Assembly (NCBI GenBank): GCA_021777215.1
Contig: JAJYDS010000007.1
Coordinates: 1-52,703, forward strand
Direction of reading: 5' to 3'
Source: a bacterium
GTDB taxonomy: Bacteria > Babelota > Babeliae > Babelales > Vermiphilaceae
Length of the DNA: 52,703 nucleotides
The translations under genes and the position numbers were made by a program. The notes under the pieces are model-generated. The model saw only the letters and a program-made list of their open reading frames with translations, was not told the DNA's origin and did not search any database. The number at the start of each line of letters is the position of its first letter. The first letter of the stretch is position 1. Shown one piece after another: positions 8,428 to 16,500 of the stretch.

Positions 8428-9876
8428 ATGAAGAGCATTCGTAATACGGTTAGTTTTGCAGTAGTACTTCTTGTTTCACAATCATCTGTTTTTGCCATGC
8501 AAGATGCCGTGCATCCTGCAGTACCTCTGGTAGAGAGTGTAGCCCAGGTAATTAAGCCAATGGTGCAATCAGCAAAGCAGGCAATTACCCCTATGGCGCA
8601 AGCAGCTAAGGCCGCCTGTGTGCAACGAGCTCAGCAATTTGGTCAATGGGCAAAACCTGCGGCAATTCGTGCGGGAAAAGCTTTGGGTATCGGCACGGCC
8701 GGCACTGGTGCGGGAGCGCTTGGTGTTCAAGCCTATGCCAAGACAAAAACAGCCAAGACTATTGTTCAACCAGTAACGGCAGCTGTCGCTGCGGCTCCTG
8801 TTGCGCAGGTTGCCAAAACGACTTTGGTTGATCGGGTGGCTGGTAAGTTGCCCTTTAGTGAAACAATGAATAAAAAAATTGTTACTGCAGTTCCTACCGT
8901 CTGCGCACACGTTGCTGCGGCGGCTGGTGCCGGTACGCTGGGGTATGTTGCAGCCGGTGTTGCCGCGCGAGGTACGGTAGATAAATGTTTAGTGGGGGCT
9001 GCGACGGTTGCAGCTGGTGCTGCTAGTTTGACAACCTTGGGTAGCTATAAAACAGCAGCTTTGGGTGCCGCTACTGCAGCCGGTTGGATAGCGCATAATA
9101 GAATCGAAATTAACGATCTTGTGCGCAAATGGTCAGCCGGAGAACGCGCGCCAGTTAACGGGGCACAGTTTTTCCGCTGGGAATTAAATCAGTGGCCAAC
9201 TTCAAAAAATTTGCGCGAGAATGAGCAAGCGGTTATTACTCAGCTTCAAACGGATATTGCAGGAGTAAATGGCAGCTTTGAGCTTGAGCATGAACTGATG
9301 CCAGGTGAAAATCCGCACAATACTCAGGTAACGTGGCGCGATGTCTTGCGTTATATTGAGCAAGAACTGACTACCATAAAAACTGATCGCCTCTATTTAG
9401 AAGATAAATATCTTACCTATATGGATTTTTGGCCGGCATTGTATACTGGTTTTGGTATTAAACGCCGCTATAATGCTCTGTGTAAGAGCGCCGGTGTTAC
9501 TGAAATTACTCCTGGTGAATTCCAAGATGCTCACTACTGGACCGTGGCACAAAATGGCGCCTTACGGGGTCGATTACCAGAAGAGCTTTATGCACCAAAA
9601 TCTTTACTGGGTAGATTGATACAGTACTCATTGAAGCCTAATTTTGGCACCGCTGCTGAACTTTGGTGGTACCTCAAGGGGCTTCAAAGCAGACTTGAAG
9701 AACTTGAACGCTTTGTGAAGAAATTAGGTGCCAACACCGTGAGTGCCCCATTGCCAGCATATTGTGCATGTGGTCGTTGGGCTCAGCCGGGTGCTCGCGG
9801 GTGCTTGCACGAGCAGGTTGGTAATACCGCAGGATTTGTCGAGGCCTATGCGCCGCGTCCCCTGCCACGTCGATAA
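8428..9876 (+). CDS. Secreted Ala-rich protein, orphan paralogue family
   Basis: 482 residues, no known family recognised. The start is set at 8428, not the in-frame ATG at 8416, because GGAGGA lies seven bases before it and a clean signal peptide follows (MKSIRNTVSFAVVLLVSQSS, cleavage near VFA). Residues about 20-210 are alanine/threonine/valine rich with hydrophobic, glycine-rich stretches that could insert in a membrane. The C-terminal half is charged, with a recognisable core (FFRWELNQWP, WRDVLRYIEQEL, MDFWPALYTGFG). The same core recurs in the next gene (10093), so they form a lineage-specific family. The tail carries CACGRW. Confidence 0.7.
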   Translation: MKSIRNTVSFAVVLLVSQSSVFAMQDAVHPAVPLVESVAQVIKPMVQSAKQAITPMAQAAKAACVQRAQQFGQWAKPAAIRAGKALGIGTAGTGAGALGVQAYAKTKTAKTIVQPVTAAVAAAPVAQVAKTTLVDRVAGKLPFSETMNKKIVTAVPTVCAHVAAAAGAGTLGYVAAGVAARGTVDKCLVGAATVAAGAASLTTLGSYKTAALGAATAAGWIAHNRIEINDLVRKWSAGERAPVNGAQFFRWELNQWPTSKNLRENEQAVITQLQTDIAGVNGSFELEHELMPGENPHNTQVTWRDVLRYIEQELTTIKTDRLYLEDKYLTYMDFWPALYTGFGIKRRYNALCKSAGVTEITPGEFQDAHYWTVAQNGALRGRLPEELYAPKSLLGRLIQYSLKPNFGTAAELWWYLKGLQSRLEELERFVKKLGANTVSAPLPAYCACGRWAQPGARGCLHEQVGNTAGFVEAYAPRPLPRR

Positions 9877-9914
9877 GCTACACAGCCAAGGCGCGTATAA
9901 CTACGCGCTATAAA

Positions 9915-9964
9915 TAACAAGAGTCGCTCGAGACTGCATAAGTTCTCGAGCGACTCTTGTTATG
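9915..9964. terminator. Perfect 20-bp stem hairpin after the Ala-rich gene
   Basis: The arms 9915-9934 and 9945-9964 are exact reverse complements of 20 bases with a 10-base loop (CTGCATAAGT). There is no T-run on the 3' side, so it is not a textbook Rho-independent terminator. It may stabilise the mRNA end or block readthrough in both directions. Confidence 0.7.
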
Positions 9965-10092
9965 GTAATGGAGCTCTTTTTTGACTCCTTATTCCTGTCG
10001 GTTGTATACTAATGAGACATCTTTTTTATGCGGTTTTTTTAAAAGCCGTATTTTTTGTAGGGTTGGTATACTTTTTAGGCGTAGGAATTTTT

Positions 10093-10898
10093 ATGGTTTT
10101 TCCTCAAAAAATTGTTGCTATTTTTATGGGATTTTCTTTGAGTTTTGTTACCCCGGTAATGGTGCATGCCACCACGGGCGGTGCGGTTATGGCAAGTGCA
10201 ACGGCATTGGCTGGCTGTGCTGCCGTTGGCCGGGCCTTGTATAACTATGCCGAACTGCGTCATATTCAGTTCAAGGGACGCACCGAGCATGTATTGTTTG
10301 GCGACAATGAACAAGCCGCGCGGATTAAATTGTATAATTGGAAGCGCACTCAATGGTCGACGGCTCGTGCTATTTTAGATAACCGAGAAGCAGTTAAGCG
10401 TGAGCTGTGCAGCGCGATTGTGAACAAAGAGATTGTTATTTTTGATCTGAATGGGCAGGTAATTGAGCAGCCAACTTGGGGGCATGTTGCTCAAGCGATT
10501 GATCTAGAAAAAAAGAGCTCAAAGAAGATCTGCTCTTTCTAGAGAAAAAGCATGTCACCTATTATCGTTTTTGGCCAGATCTGTTTGATCCATTTGGGTT
10601 ATTGTCCGATATTAAGCAGGCCTGTATTGCTGAAGGTATAGATCCTTATGGGCTTGCAGGTATGAATGCTGATCAAGAAGCACGCCTTGAGGTGCGTATG
10701 AACACTCTCTGTAAAACCAAGTGGTGGCATGTATTTCGTCCGAATTATGGTAAGGCAACACGCATTTACTGGCGCGAATATAAATTATATCTTCGTCTTG
10801 AAGCGCTTAAACGAATTATTGATGATATGAAGGCGGGTAATGACCGTGTCTATCTCTATCAGGCGCCAATGCAATTGCAGGTCTTTATACAGCACTAG
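10093..10898 (+). CDS. Secreted paralogue of the 8428 gene, requires -1 frameshift
   Basis: Two frames together encode a 268-residue homologue of the preceding protein. The first (to the stop at 10542) carries a signal peptide from Met at 10093 (preceded by TAGGA, cleavage near VMVHA) and the motifs YNWKRTQWS and TWGHVAQAI. The second continues from 10515 with ELKEDLLFLEKKHVTYYRFW, matching the neighbour's TDRLYLEDKYLTYMDFW, and ends at 10898. The frames join exactly at A_AAA_AAG (10509-10515), whose zero-frame codons GAA AAA AAG fit the canonical -1 slippery heptamer. The alternatives are a recent inactivating mutation or a one-base sequencing error in the A tract (10508-10514). Without the shift a truncated product results. 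Met at 10012 is possible but lacks a ribosome binding site. Confidence 0.65.
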
Positions 10899-10936
10899 GC
10901 GCAAAAAGAGTGTGTTTGAGTGTACAAAGTGATTTT

Positions 10937-10977
10937 AGGCTCTTTTTCGCGAGAAGGGAAAAAGAGCCTCTCTTTTA
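10937..10977 (+). terminator. Terminator between convergent genes
   Basis: A perfect 12-bp stem AGGCTCTTTTTC/GAAAAAGAGCCT (10937-10948 with 10958-10969) is followed by CTCTTTTAT. It ends the frameshifted gene transcript just before the convergent peptidase gene. Confidence 0.8.
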
Positions 10978-10988
10978 TAAGAAGTTTT

Positions 10989-12233
10989 TTATTCCCAGAC
11001 AGATGCCAATTTAAAGAGCTTTATTTGAATTTTTGCAATAATTGAGCCATTTTTTCGTAATCGGTTAACGGGTTGTTGCTGATGATAGGCGGTCAGTAAG
11101 TCTGTATAGGTGTTCATATCCTGAAATTCTTCGCCGATAGGAATCTCATGTACTTTGCCATAACCATGAGCAAGCGTGCGTGCTTCGATTAATTTATTTT
11201 TTTTTACGTCACTGACAACCATGACATGATTGGGTTTTGTAATGAGTACTATATCTCCATTTTCAAGAGATTCGTTTTTTTGTAGTGGGCGTAGAGAGGA
11301 GCTTACGGTAGTAGAATTTTTAAAAAAGTAAGGAATTTCGCACAATTGCGCTGCCGTTGACACAAGGCTTGTACAATCGAATCCTGACTTTGGTCCTGGG
11401 TGCTGATCAGGGATACAGTATTGTTCTTGTTCGTTAGTGATCTGGCGAAGCAGCACGGAGTTCTTTTTTGTGGTAAAACTACGTCCTCCCCATACATACG
11501 CAATTGAACCATTTTTTAAATGCGCCCAGGCATGGAGCAATGAGACAAACTGTTTTATTTTTTGTGCATTGTCGGTTGTCCTTAAGGGCATGCAATATTT
11601 TTTGGGCAGTCCTATTTTTTGCATACTGAGCGTGCGCGCATCATATGCGTAGGCCAGATAGTCTTTTTTGGTTGTTTGGACTGGGTCATAGACAAAGCGA
11701 GTTCCTGCTGAAAAGGTGAGGCCGGTAACGGGATCGGTAACTGGGTAAATTAATGAGATGGTATGTGTGTTATCTATTTTTTTGTCGGTAAATGAGATGG
11801 CTTTGGGTATTTTGTTTTGCATCTCAGGATCGAGCGCGGCAAGTGGGAAGAGATTTTGTTTGAGCATCCAATAGGTGCACTGCGGGGTTTTTTGGCCTGC
11901 AATGACGAAAAAAAGGTTGGGAATAGTGACTCGTGCTTCATCCCCCCGTTCATCGAGCACCATAACTTTTTCATTGAAAAGAAGTTGGTGTACCCGAGGA
12001 CACAGCGGAAATGGATTGGTCTTTTTTTCGCCAAATGGCAGATCGAGCGGAATTTCTTTGTAGCTTTGTGCTGCACTTATACCGGGCTTGAGTTTTTGCA
12101 TAGGGTCGCCGACCAGTTCGGCAATCGAGACCGTTACGAAGGCGGCGTAGGGTGTACTTGGTGTCTGTGCATTTGAAATTGAGATCATAAAAATGGCTAA
12201 TATTGTGTTTATTCGTAGGTATTTTTTGAGCAT
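10989..12233 (-). CDS. Secreted NlpC/P60-family peptidase with SH3-like region
   Basis: 414 residues. A signal peptide (about 1-22, ending ISNA) is followed by a long N-terminal part that probably folds as SH3-like substrate-binding domains. The C-terminal NlpC/P60 domain has the catalytic Cys in SGFDCTSLVS and His in KPNHVMVV. The VWGGRS segment before it also fits the family. These enzymes cut gamma-D-Glu-diamino acid bonds in peptidoglycan stem peptides. AAAGGAG lies five bases before the ATG, giving a firm start. It begins the cell-wall enzyme block that continues to 16130. Confidence 0.85.
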   Translation of the reverse strand: MLKKYLRINTILAIFMISISNAQTPSTPYAAFVTVSIAELVGDPMQKLKPGISAAQSYKEIPLDLPFGEKKTNPFPLCPRVHQLLFNEKVMVLDERGDEARVTIPNLFFVIAGQKTPQCTYWMLKQNLFPLAALDPEMQNKIPKAISFTDKKIDNTHTISLIYPVTDPVTGLTFSAGTRFVYDPVQTTKKDYLAYAYDARTLSMQKIGLPKKYCMPLRTTDNAQKIKQFVSLLHAWAHLKNGSIAYVWGGRSFTTKKNSVLLRQITNEQEQYCIPDQHPGPKSGFDCTSLVSTAAQLCEIPYFFKNSTTVSSSLRPLQKNESLENGDIVLITKPNHVMVVSDVKKNKLIEARTLAHGYGKVHEIPIGEEFQDMNTYTDLLTAYHQQQPVNRLRKNGSIIAKIQIKLFKLASVWE

Positions 12234-12509
12234 ACGTCTCCTTTATGCCGTAAGTCTTTTTTTAATGGGTACTTCCCAATAGGGGTTTGTTGGTAAAGCA
12301 TAATTTTAGTGTAGTGCATTGCGTAAAAAATCGGTAGAGTTGCGCTCTGGCTCAGTCTAGTTTAGTATTACATTCTCGCTTGTTATTCATAAACCGCAGG
12401 AGTTCGCGGCAAAATTAATTTTCATTCTGAAATTATTGCAATAAAAAGGTGGCGCGTGATAAGGTGGTGCTGTAAGGGGAAAAAAACGGAGGGATTTTAG
12501 GGATACAAC

Positions 12510-13568
12510 ATGAACAAAAGACAATCTATCTACGGCCTTTTTCTACTAATAAGTTTCTCTGGTCAGGGCATGCGTCTGTGGGCCGTTGTTGACGATGATC
12601 GCTGGGTGCACGTATACCGCAAGCGCTTTACGCCACAAGAATTTCAGCTGATGGCGGGACAAAAAACACTCATGTGGCCTCGTGAAGCAAGTGCTGTTGT
12701 TCCTTTTTCTCAGCTTATGTTTTCGTGGAATGCACTTCGTCCGTCCAAGGGCTACTTTACGTTTAGTGCGCAGGTACGGGATGCGGACAGTAATGAGTGG
12801 GGGCCTTGGCATACCATGATGGACTGGGGAGATCGGCAGCGCTCATATTTGCAAAAAACGTCCTTATTATCCAGTTATTATCATGTACGGCTTGAACTTA
12901 ATAATGAGAAATTAGCAGATGCCTTTCGTATACGTATTGATGTGCACGAGGGTGCTTGCCTGGATTCGCTCAAAACTCTTATAGTCTGTGCTTCAGATTA
13001 TGCTCGTTTCAAACCAGATGAAGTGAATCAGGAGTTGTTGTCATTACCCTCGGTGCACGTGATGGGGGTGCCACAGCTTTCACAATTTATGGTTGATCAT
13101 CCGCGAAAAGAAGCACTATGCTCGCCGACATCAGTTACCATGCTTGCGCGGTTTGTTAATGACCAAAAAGCAGCGGTTGCGACGGTGGCAGAACAAGTTT
13201 TTGATGCGGGGCTCAATGCATATGGCAGCTGGCCATTTAACACTGCTCATTTGTATGAATTAGTATCAGGCACTGGCTGTGTCGCTGCCTGTCGTCTTAA
13301 TTCGTTTGCGCAGTTGCATGCGAATTTGCAGCGTAAGATGCCGGTGATTGTGAGTGTGCGTGGCTGGTTGGGTGGCGCGCCCAAAATTTATGAAAGTGGT
13401 CATCTTATGGTGGTTGTCGGTTGGGACGCACGCAAAAGAGAAGTCATTTGTCATGATCCGGCTGCAAAAAAAGCTTCTCAGGTGGCGCGGACCTATGCAA
13501 TACGGGATTTTTTAGCTGCTTGGGAGCGTTCGCGGCGCTTGTCGTATGTGCTTGAACTGACAAACTAA
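12510..13568 (+). CDS. Secreted C39-like cysteine peptidase
   Basis: 352 residues. A signal peptide-like N-terminus is followed by an all-beta N-terminal domain (about 25-165, rich in W, Y and F). The peptidase_C39_2 domain follows: Cys in ALCSPTSVTML, His in SGHLMVVVGWD and Asp in CHDPA. The papain-like fold is shared with bacteriocin-leader peptidases, but here it is soluble and not fused to an ABC transporter. It may therefore process envelope or host proteins or peptidoglycan peptides. GGAGGG and GGGATA lie upstream of the ATG. It precedes the amidase gene by 79 bases, probably in one operon. Confidence 0.82.
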   Translation: MNKRQSIYGLFLLISFSGQGMRLWAVVDDDRWVHVYRKRFTPQEFQLMAGQKTLMWPREASAVVPFSQLMFSWNALRPSKGYFTFSAQVRDADSNEWGPWHTMMDWGDRQRSYLQKTSLLSSYYHVRLELNNEKLADAFRIRIDVHEGACLDSLKTLIVCASDYARFKPDEVNQELLSLPSVHVMGVPQLSQFMVDHPRKEALCSPTSVTMLARFVNDQKAAVATVAEQVFDAGLNAYGSWPFNTAHLYELVSGTGCVAACRLNSFAQLHANLQRKMPVIVSVRGWLGGAPKIYESGHLMVVVGWDARKREVICHDPAAKKASQVARTYAIRDFLAAWERSRRLSYVLELTN

Positions 13569-13647
13569 TACAGATGCAGAGCCCAGTGCAAAAAGGTGCT
13601 GTAAAAAAAGAGAGTGAAATACGGGGGGAACAAAAGGGGGAATTACT

Positions 13648-14808
13648 ATGATAACAAAACGAGGCGTAGTGATCCTGGCGTATGCCTGGGTTTGTACGGG
13701 TATTGGTCGTCCATCGGCTGAAAATGCGCTCAAAGATGCTTTTTTGCATCAAGGGCCAAAGATAGAGAATTCGTTAGAACTGGGTAAGCTGGTACTCTAT
13801 TTTTCTGATAGCGCAGACTTTACTTTGTTGCCTTTAACCGAAGCACCATCTGCGCATAAGAGCCAAAAAAGTTATTTTTTTCCACAAACGAAAGTACTTG
13901 GCTCTGAAGTTCTCAAAACAATAGATCGTATAAGTCGGGTGCGTACTGCTTGGTATAGTGTGCAAATTGCGGTAGTGCAAAAGCCGATTGAAGGTGTGCG
14001 CGTAACGATTACGTATGACCCTGAAAAAATAGAGGTTGCAGATCAATTTTTTGACTCTATACAATTAAATAAAGCAGTTGAAGTTATTTTTTATAACAAA
14101 GAGCTTAAAAAGAAACTTATTACCGGCGCGCAGGTACCGCTGTTGCGTCGTGCAGCTAATGAAAAAAAAAAGTATGGAGTGATTGTTGATTGTGGCCATG
14201 GGGGTAAGGATACGGGGGCGGTTGGCTATGGACAGCTTCAGGAAAAAGAGGTGGCTTTATCGGTGGGGTTACGCCTTGCGCAATTACTCGAGCATCAAGG
14301 GATTACGGTTTTTTTAACGCGTGATCGTGATACGGCCGTTCCTATTGACATACGCACCTCATTTGCCAATAGTGTCGCTGATGAGGCTGATTTATTGGTG
14401 TCAATTCATGCGAATATGGCAAAAAATGAGGCGGCACGAGGTGTGGAAACTTTTTGTTTGGAACGTTCTCTTTTTTTTCCCTTGGCTGACGAACCAGATA
14501 AAAAATTTGCCCAGTGCGTCAGCCGTCTGTTAGATGATCGGTATATGAATAGTAAACTTTTGGCGCAGCAGGTACAGAACAATGTGCTTTCCTGCACACA
14601 AAAAAAGAATGGGGCTACCTGCGATCGGCAAGTTAAGCAGGCAGTAGCGCAGATTTTATTGGGCACACAGTTGCCCGCCGCATTGGTTGAAGTTGGTTTT
14701 TTATCAAATAAACATGAAGCGCTATTGCTGCGTACCAAATCTTACCAGCAAGCGCTGGCTAATGGTATTTGTAATGGCATTCTCGCGTATCTGCGAGAAA
14801 TAGCGTAA
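13648..14808 (+). CDS. N-acetylmuramoyl-L-alanine amidase (Amidase_3)
   Basis: 386 residues. The N-terminal 165 residues are divergent and beta-rich, possibly an AMIN-like targeting domain. The zinc amidase domain occupies about 170-385: VDCGHGGKDTGAV (first His ligand), LQEKEVAL (Glu ligand), LVSIHANM (second His) and ALVEVGFLSN (catalytic Glu). It cleaves the bond between MurNAc and L-Ala in the septal or peripheral wall. AAGGGGGAATTACT precedes the ATG. It lies 35 bases from the convergent GH3 gene, within a run of wall-degrading enzymes, so it probably acts in cell division or wall recycling. Confidence 0.9.
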   Translation: MITKRGVVILAYAWVCTGIGRPSAENALKDAFLHQGPKIENSLELGKLVLYFSDSADFTLLPLTEAPSAHKSQKSYFFPQTKVLGSEVLKTIDRISRVRTAWYSVQIAVVQKPIEGVRVTITYDPEKIEVADQFFDSIQLNKAVEVIFYNKELKKKLITGAQVPLLRRAANEKKKYGVIVDCGHGGKDTGAVGYGQLQEKEVALSVGLRLAQLLEHQGITVFLTRDRDTAVPIDIRTSFANSVADEADLLVSIHANMAKNEAARGVETFCLERSLFFPLADEPDKKFAQCVSRLLDDRYMNSKLLAQQVQNNVLSCTQKKNGATCDRQVKQAVAQILLGTQLPAALVEVGFLSNKHEALLLRTKSYQQALANGICNGILAYLREIA

Positions 14809-14843
14809 GAAATTAGTTCGTTTTTTCTGTAATGTCTTTTTTG

Positions 14844-16130
14844 TCAGTTGTTTTGGGCAGCCAGGGCTGAGAGCTGTTTTGAAAATGTTTCGTGGACTGC
14901 TTCGCTTAACCCAAAGCTGTCATGAGTGGCGGTGAGTTTTGTTTGAGCTTTTTGTGCAACCATGCAGGCGAGCCTGCTATGTTCCGCATACTGTACGGGT
15001 TCTGGTTTAACCATGCCATAGACTTGTTTTAAAGCGAGAATGCGTGCAACTGAAGCCTCTATATTTTCCCTTGGTAGATCGCCGCTTTTTAATGCATCTA
15101 CCAATGTTTTGTGTACTTCACGGATAGTATCAACCGTAGGCTCATGCAGCGTTGAACCTACAAGGCAACGGCCGCCAATAAGGAGTATATCACAACCGGC
15201 TTTAGAGGCAGCGCATGCCGCTTGAGCTACGCTGTTATGCGTATATCCAAGAACACCCTGCATGACAAGGGAATCAGAGATAATAATGCCTTTAAATCCA
15301 GCCTGTGTACGCAAGAGAGCCAAGGTTTGCGCTGAAAGAGTTGAACAGGTATTTTTATCAAGTTCTGGAATAAGCAGATGGGCGGACATGATGCTGTCTG
15401 TTTTATTGGCGAGTGCGTAAAAGGGTGCAAGTTCGCATGAATTAAGTTCAACGATACTTTTATGTATGATTGGTACTGTCACATGAGAATCGGTAGCGGT
15501 ATCCCCATGCCCAGGAAAGTGCTTAATGCTTGTAGCTATGCCTGCGTCATGGAGTCCTTCAATATATGCGCCTGCATGAGTGATTACTGATTCGGGCGTG
15601 GTGCCAAAGGCACGGGTGCCGATGATGGGATTGTTTGGGTTGCTCATGACATCAACCACCGGTGCCAAGTCCATAGTAATGCCAATCGCGCGTAATTCGT
15701 CACCCATGGCTTGAGCGCATTGTTTGGTAAGTGTGGCATCGTTGATGATGCCATAGGCAAATGCCGGAGGGAACTTCGTTAGATCTTTTTCAAAGCGGTG
15801 GACGCGGCCACCTTCATGATCGATGGCTATGATAAGAGGTATCTTTGTTCTTGTGTGCGCGGCTAGAGCTTGGAGCCCAGCGCTTAACTTGGTTACTTGT
15901 TCGGCTGAGTGAAGTCTATTGTAAAAGGCATAATAGATGATACCACCAACGTGAAGCTCATTAATAAGTGTGTGTGTTGTTTCATTAATTTCTTCAGCGT
16001 TAACACTGACCATTAAAAGTTGCCCTACCAATTCTTCATCGGTAAGCTCGGTTATGCTTATTGCATGAAGAGAAGAAAAAAAAATAATAATGAGCGAGAG
16101 TGCGCTGAGTCTATTATTATGATAGCGCAT
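14844..16130 (-). CDS. nagZ: Glycoside hydrolase family 3, NagZ-like beta-N-acetylhexosaminidase
   Basis: 428 residues from Met at 16130; a TTG at 16163 would add 11 residues, with a purine-rich AAAGGAAATGC before it. From 16130 the protein begins with a signal peptide (ALSLIIIFFSSLHA). The GH3 signatures are clear: IAIDHEGGRVHRF, the NagZ motif KHFPGHGDTATDSH and nucleophile Asp in IIISDSLVMQG. The enzyme removes GlcNAc from wall fragments. The export signal suggests it acts in the periplasm or outside rather than in cytosolic recycling as in E. coli. It is longer than E. coli NagZ, with an extra C-terminal tail. Confidence 0.88.
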   Translation of the reverse strand: MRYHNNRLSALSLIIIFFSSLHAISITELTDEELVGQLLMVSVNAEEINETTHTLINELHVGGIIYYAFYNRLHSAEQVTKLSAGLQALAAHTRTKIPLIIAIDHEGGRVHRFEKDLTKFPPAFAYGIINDATLTKQCAQAMGDELRAIGITMDLAPVVDVMSNPNNPIIGTRAFGTTPESVITHAGAYIEGLHDAGIATSIKHFPGHGDTATDSHVTVPIIHKSIVELNSCELAPFYALANKTDSIMSAHLLIPELDKNTCSTLSAQTLALLRTQAGFKGIIISDSLVMQGVLGYTHNSVAQAACAASKAGCDILLIGGRCLVGSTLHEPTVDTIREVHKTLVDALKSGDLPRENIEASVARILALKQVYGMVKPEPVQYAEHSRLACMVAQKAQTKLTATHDSFGLSEAVHETFSKQLSALAAQNN

Positions 16131-16500
16131 AAAAGCGACTTTCTTAAAAGAGAAAAAGAGCAAGCATTTCCTTTTATTACGTTAGTACAGGCAATAGACT
16201 TTTTGCAAGTGTACACGCGTATGGATGCAGGATGCCATCAATAAATTGACTTTAATTGCAAGAAAGGAGCAACCATAACGCAAAATTGTCCATTATTTTT
16301 CGCGCTCTGCAGCCAAAAAAGTGTTATACTTTTCGAACCATTTCTGATTTGATAGAGTTATGGTACGGTGGAGATACTTTCTTATACGTTTTTATACAAT
16401 AGATATTGATTGAGACCGCGTGTACTTTTTTTGCGCGTGCACGCAAATTCTTTTTTTGCGTTTAATGACATGATGAGTGTGTCGTATTGGTAGACGGGTG
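16131..16500. promoter_or_regulatory. nagZ-dnaA divergent intergenic region
   Basis: This 370-base gap between divergent genes holds an extended -10 (TGTTATACT, 16322-16330) pointing toward dnaA, several TTATAC-like words and a small CGCAAA/TTTGCG hairpin near 16443-16460. No perfect DnaA box (TTATCCACA) was seen here, so the region is not convincingly an origin. Confidence 0.4.
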
